Positions 14,959 to 22,913 of a stretch of DNA of 64,000 nucleotides are shown one piece after another; the first letter of the stretch is position 1; each line of letters starts with the position of its first letter. This stretch comes from Gemmatimonadota bacterium (GTDB taxonomy: Bacteria > Gemmatimonadota > Gemmatimonadetes > Gemmatimonadales > Gemmatimonadaceae): assembly GCA_003155795.1 (NCBI GenBank), contig PMEM01000013.1, forward strand, positions 13,033 through 77,032, in the 5' to 3' direction. A model generated the notes under the pieces. The model was not told the DNA's origin, did no database searches, and worked only from the letters and a program-made list of their open reading frames with translations. The position numbers were made by a program, and so were the translations under genes.

Positions 14959-15387
14959 AAGGCCCTCCGCTACGCTCCTCAACCACTCGACCGCGCCCGG
15001 CACACTGTTCCACAACGAGATGGCGGTGCATGAATACAGTATCGCTTTCGAGTCATCACCGAACCCGTACGATGCCGGCAGCGCGTCCGGCACCTGCTTT
15101 GTTCCCATCAGGTAAGCCGGAACGTGACGGTTGTCCGCGATCGCATTCCGTAACGCCGCCGTCGCTCGCTTGCTGGCACCGGTCATCTTGAAGAGATGCA
15201 GCGATTTTCCGTACGACCACTCTGCGCTCGCGTCGTCGTATTTCTTCAACAATTTCGAAACGTCGTTTCGCCGATCTGGTTCGGCGAGCAGCCAGTTGAG
15301 CAGGATATACCGCACACCCTGATTATCCCCGGGATTGAGCCGCAGCATATCCTCCAGGTGCGCTATCGCTACCGAGTGGTTGCCCAA
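14959..15387 (-). pseudogene. C-terminal fragment of an ST7/TPR-like protein
   Basis: About 143 codons encode IAHLEDMLRLNPGDNQGVRY, ILLNWLLAEPDRRNDVSKLL, ASAEWSYGKSLHLFKMTG, HVPAYLMG and YGFGDDSKAILY. This matches the C-terminal region of bacterial tetratricopeptide proteins related to the ST7 family. The homologous frame begins exactly where the 83-bp repeat ends (15387/15388) and ends about 10 bases from the hairpin element at 14871-14948. The N-terminal part of the gene is absent. The fragment is therefore broken and bracketed by repeats. Confidence 0.65.
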
Positions 15388-15470
15388 CGAAAGTGGGGTC
15401 AGAGTGAACCTTCGTGACGTCAATAGATCGCGTTGATCGAGAGAAGTTCACTCTGACCCCACTTCCTTCC
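15388..15470. repeat. 83-bp hairpin repeat, copy 2
   Basis: This is identical over 83 bp to 13748-13830, in the same orientation, 1640 bp apart. It directly abuts the ST7-like fragment. Two identical direct copies could recombine and delete the 1.6 kb between them. Complete identity suggests recent movement or gene conversion. Confidence 0.85.
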
Positions 15471-15527
15471 CGCTGCCGTCCAACCAACCCAAGGGCCCGG
15501 GTGGGAGAGTGGACGGGACAGTCGCTA

Positions 15528-15562
15528 TTGACGCGGGCCAGATATGTCCGTACAATGTACGG
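15528..15562 (+). promoter_or_regulatory. tacAT promoter with overlapping operator
   Basis: TTGACG (15528-15533), a 17-base spacer and TACAAT (15551-15556) form a near-consensus sigma-70 promoter. A perfect palindrome, CCGTAC-AAT-GTACGG (15548-15562), covers the -10. It is positioned for autorepression by the ribbon-helix-helix TacA-TacT complex. The GTG start of tacA follows 38 bases downstream. Confidence 0.75.
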
Positions 15563-15600
15563 GTAACCAATTTCTAGACCACCTCTCTCGCTTCCCACCA

Positions 15601-15903
15601 GTGTCCGCAAAAGCTGCCCGCGCTTACCTGAATCTCCCGGCCGATGATCGCTTCGAGGCCCGAATCCCGAAGCTGCTCAAGCGCGACGCGGAAGCCGTGG
15701 CGCGGTCGCGCGGTGAGACGCTCTCCCAGTACGTCGTGGACGTTCTCGCACAGCATGTCGCCGACGACATCGTCGCAACCGAGGAATGGCACCTTACCCC
15801 GACCGAGCAGGCCACTCTGCTTCGGGTTCTCGCAGTGTCTTCTCCCGACACACGTGCGCTACGCAGTGCTACGAAGCGCGCCGACAAGCTTTTCGGTGCC
15901 TGA
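15601..15903 (+). CDS. tacA: TacA-like (DUF1778) ribbon-helix-helix antitoxin
   Basis: This 100-residue DUF1778 protein has the DRFEARIPKLLKRDAEAVAR DNA-binding strand-helix, then GETLSQYVVDVLAQHV. The C-terminal toxin-binding tail reads EEWHLTPTEQATLLRVL. The GTG at 15601 gives the family's normal start, although the frame is open to 15544. The downstream GNAT gene and the palindromic promoter make this a TacAT module. Such antitoxins bind and block the acetyltransferase and repress the operon. Confidence 0.82.
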   Translation: MSAKAARAYLNLPADDRFEARIPKLLKRDAEAVARSRGETLSQYVVDVLAQHVADDIVATEEWHLTPTEQATLLRVLAVSSPDTRALRSATKRADKLFGA

Positions 15904-16005
15904 GGTCAGGGCGCCGCTATAGGATTCCACACGAGCACATCTGCACCGTCTGATGCGCCATGCCGCCCGTATCCTACGGCGCCACCACAACCGCGGCTGA
16001 CTGCA

Positions 16006-16548
16006 ATGCCGCCGCGCTCTCGTCAACGACCAACGCCGCCCTTTCGCCTGACACCGCTCACTGAATCGTGCCCAGTCGGCGCGTTCACGTGTGGTGCGCG
16101 TACGGGGGCCGCCGAGATCAACGAATATTTTCGCACCCGCGCGATGGCGGAACAATCGGCCGGCCTGAGCAGCGTTACTGTCGCGATCAATCCACACGCG
16201 GTACTCGACGCAGATGTGGTCGTCGGCTTCTTCACGCTTTCGCCACTCTCGATCCCCATAAGCTCGGCAGTGCTCGATGCTGTTGGCATGCGCGGCGTTT
16301 CATACCGCAGCATCGGCGGCTATCTACTTGGCAGACTCGGCGTCGCGAAACGGTATCAGGGTCATGACTACGGTGCTGCACTCGTCGCCGCCGCGATTAA
16401 AACTGCTCGGCGCGCGCAGGAGGATACCGGCGGGGTCTTCCTCGCTGTTGACGCGAAGAACGATTCGCTGGTGAGATGGTACACGAAATTGGAGTTCGGA
16501 TTCGTGCAGCTGGAGCGGAGCAGATCCAGGCTTGTGATGCGGCTGTGA
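16006..16548 (+). CDS. tacT: TacT-like GNAT acetyltransferase toxin
   Basis: This 180-residue GNAT protein has FRLTPLTES at the start and the acetyl-CoA binding core LLGRLGVAKRYQGHDYGAAL (about residues 107-127, the R/Q-x-x-G-x-G/A motif with H for the first loop G). The late strand is FLAVDAKNDSLVRWYTKLEF. TacT-type toxins acetylate the amino group of charged tRNAs and stop translation. It follows tacA by about 100 bp, longer than usual. An upstream start is not supported. The protein appears complete. Confidence 0.78.
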   Translation: MPPRSRQRPTPPFRLTPLTESCPVGAFTCGARTGAAEINEYFRTRAMAEQSAGLSSVTVAINPHAVLDADVVVGFFTLSPLSIPISSAVLDAVGMRGVSYRSIGGYLLGRLGVAKRYQGHDYGAALVAAAIKTARRAQEDTGGVFLAVDAKNDSLVRWYTKLEFGFVQLERSRSRLVMRL

Positions 16549-16607
16549 GCTTCCACGAAGGGTCCTCATAACGAACATCGCCATATCTGACGCAGGTCAC
16601 ACGCTTC

Positions 16608-16625
16608 ACAACCGCCGGCGGTTGT
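16608..16625. terminator. Perfect 18-bp palindrome after tacT
   Basis: ACAACCGCCGGCGGTTGT is a perfect 18-bp palindrome 60 bp downstream of the tacT stop. It could fold as a compact hairpin ending the tacAT transcript, though no T-run follows, or be a protein-binding site. The rest of the roughly 310-bp gap before the next gene contains only the promoter at 16827-16855. Confidence 0.4.
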
Positions 16626-16826
16626 ACGGCAAGCGACATCCGCGACGGAAAATACTCCGCAGCTGACGTGAACTCCGACGGGTTCGTTGCTGCACGAAGA
16701 TGCTTGCCCCCGTCGGAGTAACAATGCCTCCGCCTCGCGTTTTCCAGTGAATTATCCGGCGGGATGAACCGTCTCGCTTCCTCCAGCGGGACTCATCTGC
16801 TACGTCAACCCTTTCCGGATAGAGAA

Positions 16827-16855
16827 TTGTCAATATACCCGCTAGCGTGTATATT
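16827..16855 (+). promoter_or_regulatory. Promoter with overlapping palindrome for DUF4258/DUF2283 genes
   Basis: TTGTCA (16827-16832), a 17-base spacer and TATATT (16850-16855) form a strong promoter. Inverted arms AATATAC (16832-16838) and GTATATT (16849-16855) overlap the spacer and -10. The GTG start at 16862 lies at the expected transcription start, so the message may be leaderless. The design indicates autoregulation by the DUF2283-HTH protein. Confidence 0.7.
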
Positions 16856-16861
16856 AATACC

Positions 16862-17098
16862 GTGACGCCCAAGCGGATCGTCTACTCCGATCATGCTGAA
16901 CGGCGCCTCAGGACTCGAAGAATTACCAGGCAGGATGTACGACGGCTTCTTGCGACTGGCGCACGCACCATGGCACCTACTGTCAGCGGCGCGCAACGTT
17001 GGCAATGTGCCGGTAAGCTGGGCCACGATGACGCCGCCGTGATATTCATTGAGGATGCGGCGACGATCCTGGTGGTGACAGTCATGTGGGCCAAATAG
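16862..17098 (+). CDS. DUF4258 protein (candidate toxin)
   Basis: This 78-residue protein shows the DUF4258 pattern: IVYSDHAERRLRTRRITRQD (residues about 5-24), VRRLLATG, and a C-terminal strand AAVIFIEDAATILVVTVMW. DUF4258 proteins resemble small RelE/MqsR-like folds and are commonly paired with DUF2283 proteins. The GTG at 16862 sits at the predicted transcription start; GTG at 16847 would lie inside the -10 element. The next gene starts 22 bp later. The toxin role is inferred from pairing. Confidence 0.72.
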   Translation: MTPKRIVYSDHAERRLRTRRITRQDVRRLLATGARTMAPTVSGAQRWQCAGKLGHDDAAVIFIEDAATILVVTVMWAK

Positions 17099-17120
17099 CA
17101 GCCTCCGATAGAATCAACCA

Positions 17121-17579
17121 ATGAAACTCACGTATGATCCGCAGGTCGACGCTCTTTTGATCATCCTCGTCGAGCGCCGCACACGACCCACTCAACGCCA
17201 CCTTGTCACCCGTGAAATCGCATCCGGGATGTACCTCGACCTGGACGCGCACGGTAATCCCGTGTCCATCGAAATCCTCGACGCTAGCGCACGTATCCCG
17301 CGCAAGCAACTCGACTCGCTTCCTTCGCCAGCACGCATACTCTCGCTCGCACAGGCGGCAAAGGAAAGCCATCTCTCCCCTGACACACTTCGAAGTCAGA
17401 TCAACAAGGGCCGGCTCAAGGCTACCAAACGAGGCCGGGATTGGGCGGTGTCAGCAACCGATCTGTTGAACTACCTCGAATCGCGCGACACCCGTGGACG
17501 ACCGTCGCGACTGGACTCATCAGTACGACAAGTGCGCTCGACGAGTCGGTCAAACACAACCGCGCGTCGTCTCGCCTAA
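17121..17579 (+). CDS. DUF2283 protein with C-terminal excisionase-like HTH (candidate antitoxin)
   Basis: This 152-residue fusion has a DUF2283 domain at about residues 1-58 (KLTYDPQVDALLIILVE, then ASGMYLDLDAHGNPVSIEIL). A helix-turn-helix of the excisionase/MerR kind follows at about 72-120: ILSLAQAAKESHLSPDTLRS, INKGRLKATKRG, WAVSATDLLNYL. Normal DUF2283 proteins are only about 70 residues, so the added DNA-binding domain is notable and would allow direct repression of the palindromic promoter upstream. The basic tail is disordered. Confidence 0.75.
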   Translation: MKLTYDPQVDALLIILVERRTRPTQRHLVTREIASGMYLDLDAHGNPVSIEILDASARIPRKQLDSLPSPARILSLAQAAKESHLSPDTLRSQINKGRLKATKRGRDWAVSATDLLNYLESRDTRGRPSRLDSSVRQVRSTSRSNTTARRLA

Positions 17580-17617
17580 CTCGGCGGGAGCGAGCCAACT
17601 GCCGCGGCAGTTCCGCG

Positions 17618-17690
17618 TCGTCGTTTCGCCGATCCGGTTCGGCGAGGTGCCAGTTGAGCAGTATACAACGCACGCCCACGCCTTGATCAC
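17618..17690 (-). pseudogene. Short second fragment of the ST7-like gene
   Basis: About 70 bp match the interval 15262-15330 of the ST7-like fragment closely. On the minus strand it encodes ILLNWHLAEPDRRNDDAEL, against ILLNWLLAEPDRRNDVSKL in the larger fragment. It is isolated in an otherwise gene-free region. The rest of 17580-18186 (about 600 bp) shows no supportable gene. Confidence 0.55.
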
Positions 17691-18186
17691 CACACCACAA
17701 ACATTGTACCTTTCTCCCGTCAGGTCATCTCCGTCTCGGTGACCGGCATGCAGAGGACAGCGAGAGATTCGGCTCCGTGACCTGTCCGCCAGACCGTCGC
17801 CTTCACCAACGAAGGACTACGGTGGCCCAGCCGCCCAGATTCACATCTGGACCCATGCGCGAAAGAGACGGAACGTTCTACTCGAAAGGATTTCCCCGTG
17901 ATTCGTCGCAAGGGCTTACACAACCTCCCCGCGATCCCGGTCAACAGCAACGTTCCGAGGTCCGTTGTCCTCACCACCTTCAGCGCCGCCGCAGTGATTG
18001 GGCACTCGCAGCAAGCCCGTATCGAGTTGCATTTGGCGGCCAATGGTCAGTGAGCTCACTCAGACGTGCTACAAGTAGCGTGCATCCAGCGTGGGTAGTG
18101 GCGCAAAAGAATGGAAGGAACACTCAACACACGCTTTCCAACCGCGGCCGCCTGATCGTTGAACGAACGGTGCCTGTCAACGTTAG

Positions 18187-18543
18187 AGGACGCGGACCGG
18201 GCAACGCCGGTCGAAAGATGAAATTCGAGCGACGCTAACGGATCGATTCGCGTACGATCTTGACCGCACTGTAGAGAGCATCCGTCCCACGTACCAGTTC
18301 GAAGTCTCAGCACAGAAGTCGGTGCCCGAGGCGATCGTTGCATTTCTGGATTCAAGTGACTTCGAGAGTGCGGTGCGCAACGCAGTCTGGCTCGGTGGCG
18401 ACGCAGACACGCAGGCGTGCGTCGCGGGCGCGCTCGCGGAGGCATATTACGGTGGAGTACCGACACATATCGTGACCGAAACTCAACGTCGACTGGATCC
18501 TGAGATCGTGCATGTCCTGGAACTGTTCCATAACATGATTTGA
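18187..18543 (+). pseudogene. C-terminal remnant of an ADP-ribosylglycohydrolase
   Basis: After an in-frame TAG at 18184-18186, the frame encodes SKDEIRATLTDRFAYDLDRT, VPEAIVAFLDSSDFESAVRN and AVWLGGDADTQACVAGALAE, then AYYGGVP. This is the C-terminal third of the family, including the GGDADTQA metal-binding motif. The N-terminal two-thirds, with the first metal-binding acidic residues, are missing and no start codon is credible. A protein from the GTG at 18322 would be only 73 residues. The family removes ADP-ribose from proteins, so the intact gene may have been part of a defence or TA system. Confidence 0.72.
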
Positions 18544-18579
18544 CATTTGCGGCTCACGCCACTTCGATACAGACGCACA

Positions 18580-18611
18580 ACGCCCGGGATTCGATCACGA
18601 GTCCCAGGCGT
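18580..18611. terminator. Hairpin between convergent genes
   Basis: ACGCCCGGGA (18580-18589) pairs with TCCCAGGCGT (18602-18611) with one mismatch, around a 12-base loop. TTGTCGT follows on the plus strand. It lies between the 3' ends of the ADP-ribosylglycohydrolase remnant and the PEP-CTERM gene and may terminate transcripts from either side. Confidence 0.5.
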
Positions 18612-18665
18612 TTGTCGTAATGCTTACACGTACCTGCAAGGCGCGCGCACGCGCGCTGAAGTTGT

Positions 18666-19379
18666 CTAGAGCGCCAACTCGCCGTTCAGCGCTGAACCCT
18701 GGCTGCTTTTGTCGCGCCGACGCTTGACAACGAACAGCAAACCGACCAGCCCGGTACCGAGAAGATAGACCGCGCTCGGCTCTGGCGTCGTCGTAGCTAC
18801 GATGCCGCTCGCAGTGTAACTCAGGCTATTGCTCGCGGTCGCGACAGCGACACCGTAATCAGGTCCAGTATGGCCCGGAGTGACTCCGTTGCTGAAGATG
18901 TCTACCACCTGACCATTCCCGACATTGAACAGAAGTCCGTAAATGTCCAGGACGCCGCCGGAGAATGGATAGCCAACGCACACGAGCGACGAGCCACCCG
19001 GCCAGAACAGATTGTCGAAGCTCAGCGCTCCGTTGTTTTCCGGCGGCAGGCCTGCCGCCACCATGAAGGTGCTGAAATCGTTCGGCGCGGGCGGGTTTGC
19101 GACCGGAATCGCATGATTGATCGCCACGAGCGAGGTGACCGGCGCGTTGTTGATATTGAGGCCGTCGTTCGTGTCAGTAAAGTTGCCGCTTATTCCCGTA
19201 ACCTCAAACGCGTTGGGATACTTGCTATCCGTCGCCGTGCCGTAGGTAAGCAGAAAGTTTCCGGAAACGCCCGGTCCATTGAAGGAGAAATTGGCGGTTT
19301 GGGCGCGGGCGCTTCCCGGTACCGCCACTCCGACCGCTAACATCGTTACAGCTGCCATTACGGCGCGTGATCTGATCAT
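18666..19379 (-). CDS. PEP-CTERM-sorted extracellular protein
   Basis: This 237-residue exported protein has a signal peptide (SRAVMAAVTMLAVGVAVPGS, then ARA) and a beta-rich middle region. The C-terminal PEP-CTERM tripartite signal reads TTPEPSAVYLLGTGLVGLLF, then VVKRRR. Exosortase would recognise PEP and release the protein to the surface or matrix. No exosortase (EpsH) or PrsK/PrsR gene lies in the window. The mature domain is low in charge, has one Cys and belongs to no enzyme family I recognise. Confidence 0.82.
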   Translation of the reverse strand: MIRSRAVMAAVTMLAVGVAVPGSARAQTANFSFNGPGVSGNFLLTYGTATDSKYPNAFEVTGISGNFTDTNDGLNINNAPVTSLVAINHAIPVANPPAPNDFSTFMVAAGLPPENNGALSFDNLFWPGGSSLVCVGYPFSGGVLDIYGLLFNVGNGQVVDIFSNGVTPGHTGPDYGVAVATASNSLSYTASGIVATTTPEPSAVYLLGTGLVGLLFVVKRRRDKSSQGSALNGELAL

Positions 19380-19762
19380 GTTCGCTCCTGTGCTCCATAT
19401 TGGAAAGGTTTTCAGCGCTACCAGGCGCCACCAAGCGCTGCTAAACGTTCTGAAGCATCAGCATCAAATATTCCAGTGCTACCGGGCCTGACATGCTCGA
19501 AACCCGCGGGATCGAGACACCGTAATCCAGTCTGGACATCAGATTCCGAGCGCCGAAGGCGCCTTTCTGAAAGTTCCATGGACCTCGGAGAGATCGGATT
19601 TCTTAGCGGAAATTAAATGTTAGGTCCGAGCTACCTCGACTCCGATGCGCGCTCAAGCGCCCTGGCATCCGAACCAGAGTTGGCCACGAAATGCCGCCTG
19701 GCTTCCACGTGTGTGGCGGGAATACGGCAGCCACAGCATCCGTGCTGTTGATATTTTCCCGA
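19380..19762. other. 383-bp gene-free region with terminator-like hairpin
   Basis: No gene is supported here. Two AGCGCT hexamers lie at about 19412 and 19433 upstream of the PEP-CTERM gene. A hairpin with GCGCC (19550-19554) and GGCGC (19558-19562) has a GAA loop, outer arms TCAGA/TCTGA and CTTTCT after it, resembling a plus-strand terminator although no gene precedes it. The region may hold promoters for the divergent PEP-CTERM and CPBP genes. Confidence 0.4.
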
Positions 19763-20482
19763 ATGCCTCACCCCACCCTCTCGATCACCCTCATAGCCTT
19801 CCTTCTCCTGGTCATGCCAGTCTGGGGATGGCTCGACATGCGGCGGCTCAAGCGCGACAACGCATCGGTCGCGCTAATGCGAAGCTACATCATCACGATC
19901 TCGGCGATGTGGCTGATTGCACTGCTCTGCAGCTGGTTGCTGGGCCCGAATATTCTGTGGCACCCTCCAACCGGTCTCGCTGCCAACATGAGGGTTGATG
20001 TCGTGCCAACGAGCGCGATCCTTGGTGTGGCAGTCGGTCTGTTGATCGGACTCATCGCACCAGTGATCATCGTGCGACGCAAACCTGGTGCTGCCGACAA
20101 GCAACTGGACGCGATTCGCTTTCTGTTGCCAAAGACACCCGCGCAACGCTGGGTCTTCGTGCTCGTGTGCCTTACCGCCGGTATAGCCGAAGAATGGATC
20201 TACCGCGGATTCGTTCTGCACTTTCTCGTGTCTGCGTTACCATCTGTGAACGGTTGGTTGCTGGTTCTCGCCGCCGCAGCGATGTTTGGCGTCGCGCACG
20301 CATACCAGGGGAGAGTCGGGACAGTACTGACGGGAGTTCTTGGATTCGTGTTCAGTCTGTTCTACATTGGCACCGGCAGTCTTCTGCTTTCGATGATCCT
20401 GCATGCGCTGCTGGATCTCCGGATCTTTCTTTTGCTCCCGAACCGCTCCGTCGAACATGGATTCCCGCTTTCGCGGGAATGA
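19763..20482 (+). CDS. CPBP-family intramembrane metalloprotease
   Basis: This 239-residue membrane protein has about seven hydrophobic segments and the Abi/CAAX-protease motifs. EEWIYRG (EExxxR, about residue 138) comes first, then FGVAHAY (FxxxH, about 177) and HALLD near the end. CPBP proteases cleave within membranes or process prenylated-like substrates; in bacteria many act in bacteriocin immunity or stress. The ATG at 19763 begins a normal first span; an open frame upstream to 19691 is not hydrophobic. The last residues (HGFPLSRE) and the TGA come from the 28-bp hairpin repeat at 20458, so the tail is repeat-derived. Confidence 0.83.
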   Translation: MPHPTLSITLIAFLLLVMPVWGWLDMRRLKRDNASVALMRSYIITISAMWLIALLCSWLLGPNILWHPPTGLAANMRVDVVPTSAILGVAVGLLIGLIAPVIIVRRKPGAADKQLDAIRFLLPKTPAQRWVFVLVCLTAGIAEEWIYRGFVLHFLVSALPSVNGWLLVLAAAAMFGVAHAYQGRVGTVLTGVLGFVFSLFYIGTGSLLLSMILHALLDLRIFLLLPNRSVEHGFPLSRE

Positions 20483-20485
20483 CGG
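20458..20485. repeat. 28-bp dispersed hairpin repeat, copy 1
   Basis: TGGATTCCCGCTTTCGCGGG followed by AATGACGG forms a tight hairpin. The exact reverse complement occurs at 48889-48916, and a copy with one change at 61315-61342. A related but different repeat unit (GGATCCCGACCTGCGGCGGG type) follows at about 20519-20545. This copy supplies the stop codon of the CPBP protease gene. Confidence 0.8.
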
Positions 20486-20557
20486 AGTACCATCGAATGA
20501 CGGGGTGCCGTCGTCCATGGATCCCGACCTGCGGCGGGATGACTACGCGTCTTCGTC

Positions 20558-22531
20558 CTATCCCAGTTCCGCTAACAACTCCCGCAGCTCTCGCGCGCTC
20601 CCGGGCCGGCCAGCTGGTTCCTTGTCCAGCAATCTCATCACAAGCGCCGACAACGGGGCTGGAACGCTGGCATCGCAATCGGCCGGCGACGCTGGCACGG
20701 TGTGTAACACTTTTGCGATCAACGCGATCGGATTCGTTCCCACAAATGGTAGCGACCCGGTCAGACATTCGTACAGCACAACACCAGCCGCGTAAAGATC
20801 GCTGCGCGCATCGACTTCCTCAGCGAGCAATTGCTCCGGTGCCATATATGCAGGAGTGCCGATCACCATTCCAGCCTGCGTAAGTGTGCTGTTGTTCTGC
20901 GCGAGCCGCGCAATTCCGAAGTCCATGACTTTCAGAACTCCATCCGGATCCAGCAACATGTTCTGCGGCTTGATGTCGCGATGGATCACGCCCTGCTCAT
21001 GCGCGACTTCGAGTGAGGACGCCAACTGCTGCGCAATCCCCAGTGTCGATGCGGCACTCAGATGCCCGCGCATGTCGATCAGCTCGCGCACGGTGATCCC
21101 TTCGACGTACTCCATGGTCACATAGTACGCGCCGTTGCTCTCGCCCAGGTCGTGCGTGCGAACCACATTGCGATGCGAGATTCGACGCGCCAGCCGAATT
21201 TCCGTCTTGAATCGCTCCACAACCGTCGGATCGTCGCTCATTGCAGTACTCCGCAATGTCTTGATTGCTACGTCCTCGGCGAGTTCCCGATCCCGCGCCT
21301 TGTAAACCATGCCCATCCCGCCACGACCGATCACGCGCACGACCTGGTACCGATTCGCGAACAGCTCACCTGGAATGAGCGCGCCGTCGTCCACATCCTG
21401 CGACTCACCTGCGCCTTCAGCCAGCTGCTTGGCTTCGTCCATTTCGCGGCGAAGCGTCTCGACGTGATCCTGCAATCTGCGCTCACGAGCTTTCACGCCA
21501 ACAGCCATCGAGTCGAATACCCGCGCAAGTCTTCCCAGTGCGTCATCACGCTCGGCGACTTTCATCAACGATCCAGCTTCGTAGGTACCCCTCTCTACAG
21601 CAGTTGCCGCATCGGCGACGCGCTCCACCTGGCGCAGGTAATCGATCTCCAGATCTCGCAAGCGCTTCTTCTCCACGCACGCACCAACCCTCGCGTGAAG
21701 TATTACAGGATCGAACGGCTTGGGCAGAAAATCATCCGCGCCAGCTTCGATACATGCGGCAATGGTCGACAGATCATCTGCCGCTGAGATCATGACTACA
21801 GGTATGTCGCGCGTCGCCGAGTCCTGTTTCATGCGGCGGAGAACTTCGTGACCGTCCATACCGGGCATGCGAACATCCAGTAGAACGAGATCATACGAGC
21901 TGTGCTGAACGCTGCTTAGCGCGGCCTCGCCGTCGCCTGCACAAACAACTTCGTAACCCTGTCGCTTGAGGTGACGTTCGAGCACGTTGCGATTGTTCGT
22001 CTCATCGTCAACGATCAGAATCATTCCGCGATCGCTGGAGAGTCCGTGTTCCGGATGTGGTTCCAGTGACACGTCGGCATGACTATCCGACTGTCGCGTT
22101 TCGTGGTTGACCGCCGATGAGTGCGCTGGACTTCGTTTCGTGGCCGCAAGTTGCTCGGTTGCATGTTGGATCTTACCTACGTCCGACGTGAATTCGTCAC
22201 TGTCAGTTGTTGCATCGGGCGAAAGTAACGCCGCCATCGACTCCATGATCCGGGCACGCGGCTCGCGCAGCCGCTCGTATAGCTCTTCCACATCCTGCTG
22301 AGTTACCTGACTCCGTCCGATACCCAGCGATGTGTTGATCATCTCGAGTGCTTCGCGCACCGCGCGCAACGAGCCTTCCAGCCGCGCGCGTCGTTCCGCG
22401 TGCTCGGCGCCTTCGGAATCTTCCAGGAGCAACTCGCAGTACCCGACGATATGGTTCACCGGCGTGCGAAGATCATGTCGCAGCGTTGCGACTTCATCCA
22501 CCGACAACACTCTCGGCGACGCGATGGTCAC
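20558..22531 (-). CDS. HisKA-receiver-Ser/Thr protein kinase fusion
   Basis: This 657-residue fusion starts with a HisKA-like dimer domain carrying LRHDLRTPVNHIVGY (phospho-acceptor His19) but no histidine-kinase ATPase domain. A receiver domain follows (about 168-285: ILIVDDE, LVLLDVRMPGMDG with the acceptor Asp, PKPF). A HAMP-like coiled coil lies at about 290-375. A complete Hanks-type kinase ends the protein (about 395-655: IGRGGMGMVYKARD, VAIKTL, HRDIKPQN, MDFGIARL, GTPAYMAPEQ). It would take phosphoryl groups from a histidine kinase and control Ser/Thr phosphorylation. It overlaps the response regulator gene by 4 bp and ends the three-gene operon. Confidence 0.88.
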   Translation of the reverse strand: MTIASPRVLSVDEVATLRHDLRTPVNHIVGYCELLLEDSEGAEHAERRARLEGSLRAVREALEMINTSLGIGRSQVTQQDVEELYERLREPRARIMESMAALLSPDATTDSDEFTSDVGKIQHATEQLAATKRSPAHSSAVNHETRQSDSHADVSLEPHPEHGLSSDRGMILIVDDETNNRNVLERHLKRQGYEVVCAGDGEAALSSVQHSSYDLVLLDVRMPGMDGHEVLRRMKQDSATRDIPVVMISAADDLSTIAACIEAGADDFLPKPFDPVILHARVGACVEKKRLRDLEIDYLRQVERVADAATAVERGTYEAGSLMKVAERDDALGRLARVFDSMAVGVKARERRLQDHVETLRREMDEAKQLAEGAGESQDVDDGALIPGELFANRYQVVRVIGRGGMGMVYKARDRELAEDVAIKTLRSTAMSDDPTVVERFKTEIRLARRISHRNVVRTHDLGESNGAYYVTMEYVEGITVRELIDMRGHLSAASTLGIAQQLASSLEVAHEQGVIHRDIKPQNMLLDPDGVLKVMDFGIARLAQNNSTLTQAGMVIGTPAYMAPEQLLAEEVDARSDLYAAGVVLYECLTGSLPFVGTNPIALIAKVLHTVPASPADCDASVPAPLSALVMRLLDKEPAGRPGSARELRELLAELG

Positions 22532-22896
22532 GAGCTTCCGAGCAGTGTGTTCATCTTGAGAAGCAGGCGATCGATCTCAACCGGTTTCGTGTCGTAGTCG
22601 CTGCACCCGGCATCCATCGCCTTGTCGCGATCTCCTGCCATGGCGTGAGCGGTGAGTGCGATGATCGGCACGTCGCGCGTCTCCGCTACTGCCCGTAGCT
22701 GCCTTGTCGCCTCCCAGCCGTCGATCACAGGAAGACTCATGTCCATCAGTATGATGTCGTACGCTCCCGCACGCGCCATGTCCACTCCCTGACCACCATC
22801 CAACGCCATGTCCACCTCGAAACCTTTCTTCTTGAGGCGACGGGATAACATGTCACGGTTCATTTCGTTGTCTTCAACGAGTAACACTCGGTACAT
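22528..22896 (-). CDS. Single-domain CheY-like response regulator
   Basis: This 122-residue receiver domain stands alone: VLLVEDNEMNRDML, IILMDMSLPVIDGW (acceptor Asp in MDMSLP), IIALTAHAMAGD and DTKPVEIDRLL. It has no output domain. It lies 17 bp after the hybrid kinase and overlaps the HisKA-receiver-kinase gene by an ATGA, so it is translationally coupled. It probably shuttles phosphoryl groups between the two. Confidence 0.88.
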   Translation of the reverse strand: MYRVLLVEDNEMNRDMLSRRLKKKGFEVDMALDGGQGVDMARAGAYDIILMDMSLPVIDGWEATRQLRAVAETRDVPIIALTAHAMAGDRDKAMDAGCSDYDTKPVEIDRLLLKMNTLLGSS

Positions 22897-22913
22897 CAGG
22901 GAGTCTCCATATT

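Noticed and set aside
17898-18053. 51-codon plus-strand open frame with hydrophobic middle
   Set aside because: No RBS, no recognisable family, and located among gene debris; too weak to call.
17777-18238. 153-codon plus-strand open frame before the ADP-ribosylglycohydrolase remnant
   Set aside because: Low-complexity Arg/Ser/Gln content, no domain, and it overlaps the remnant in another frame.
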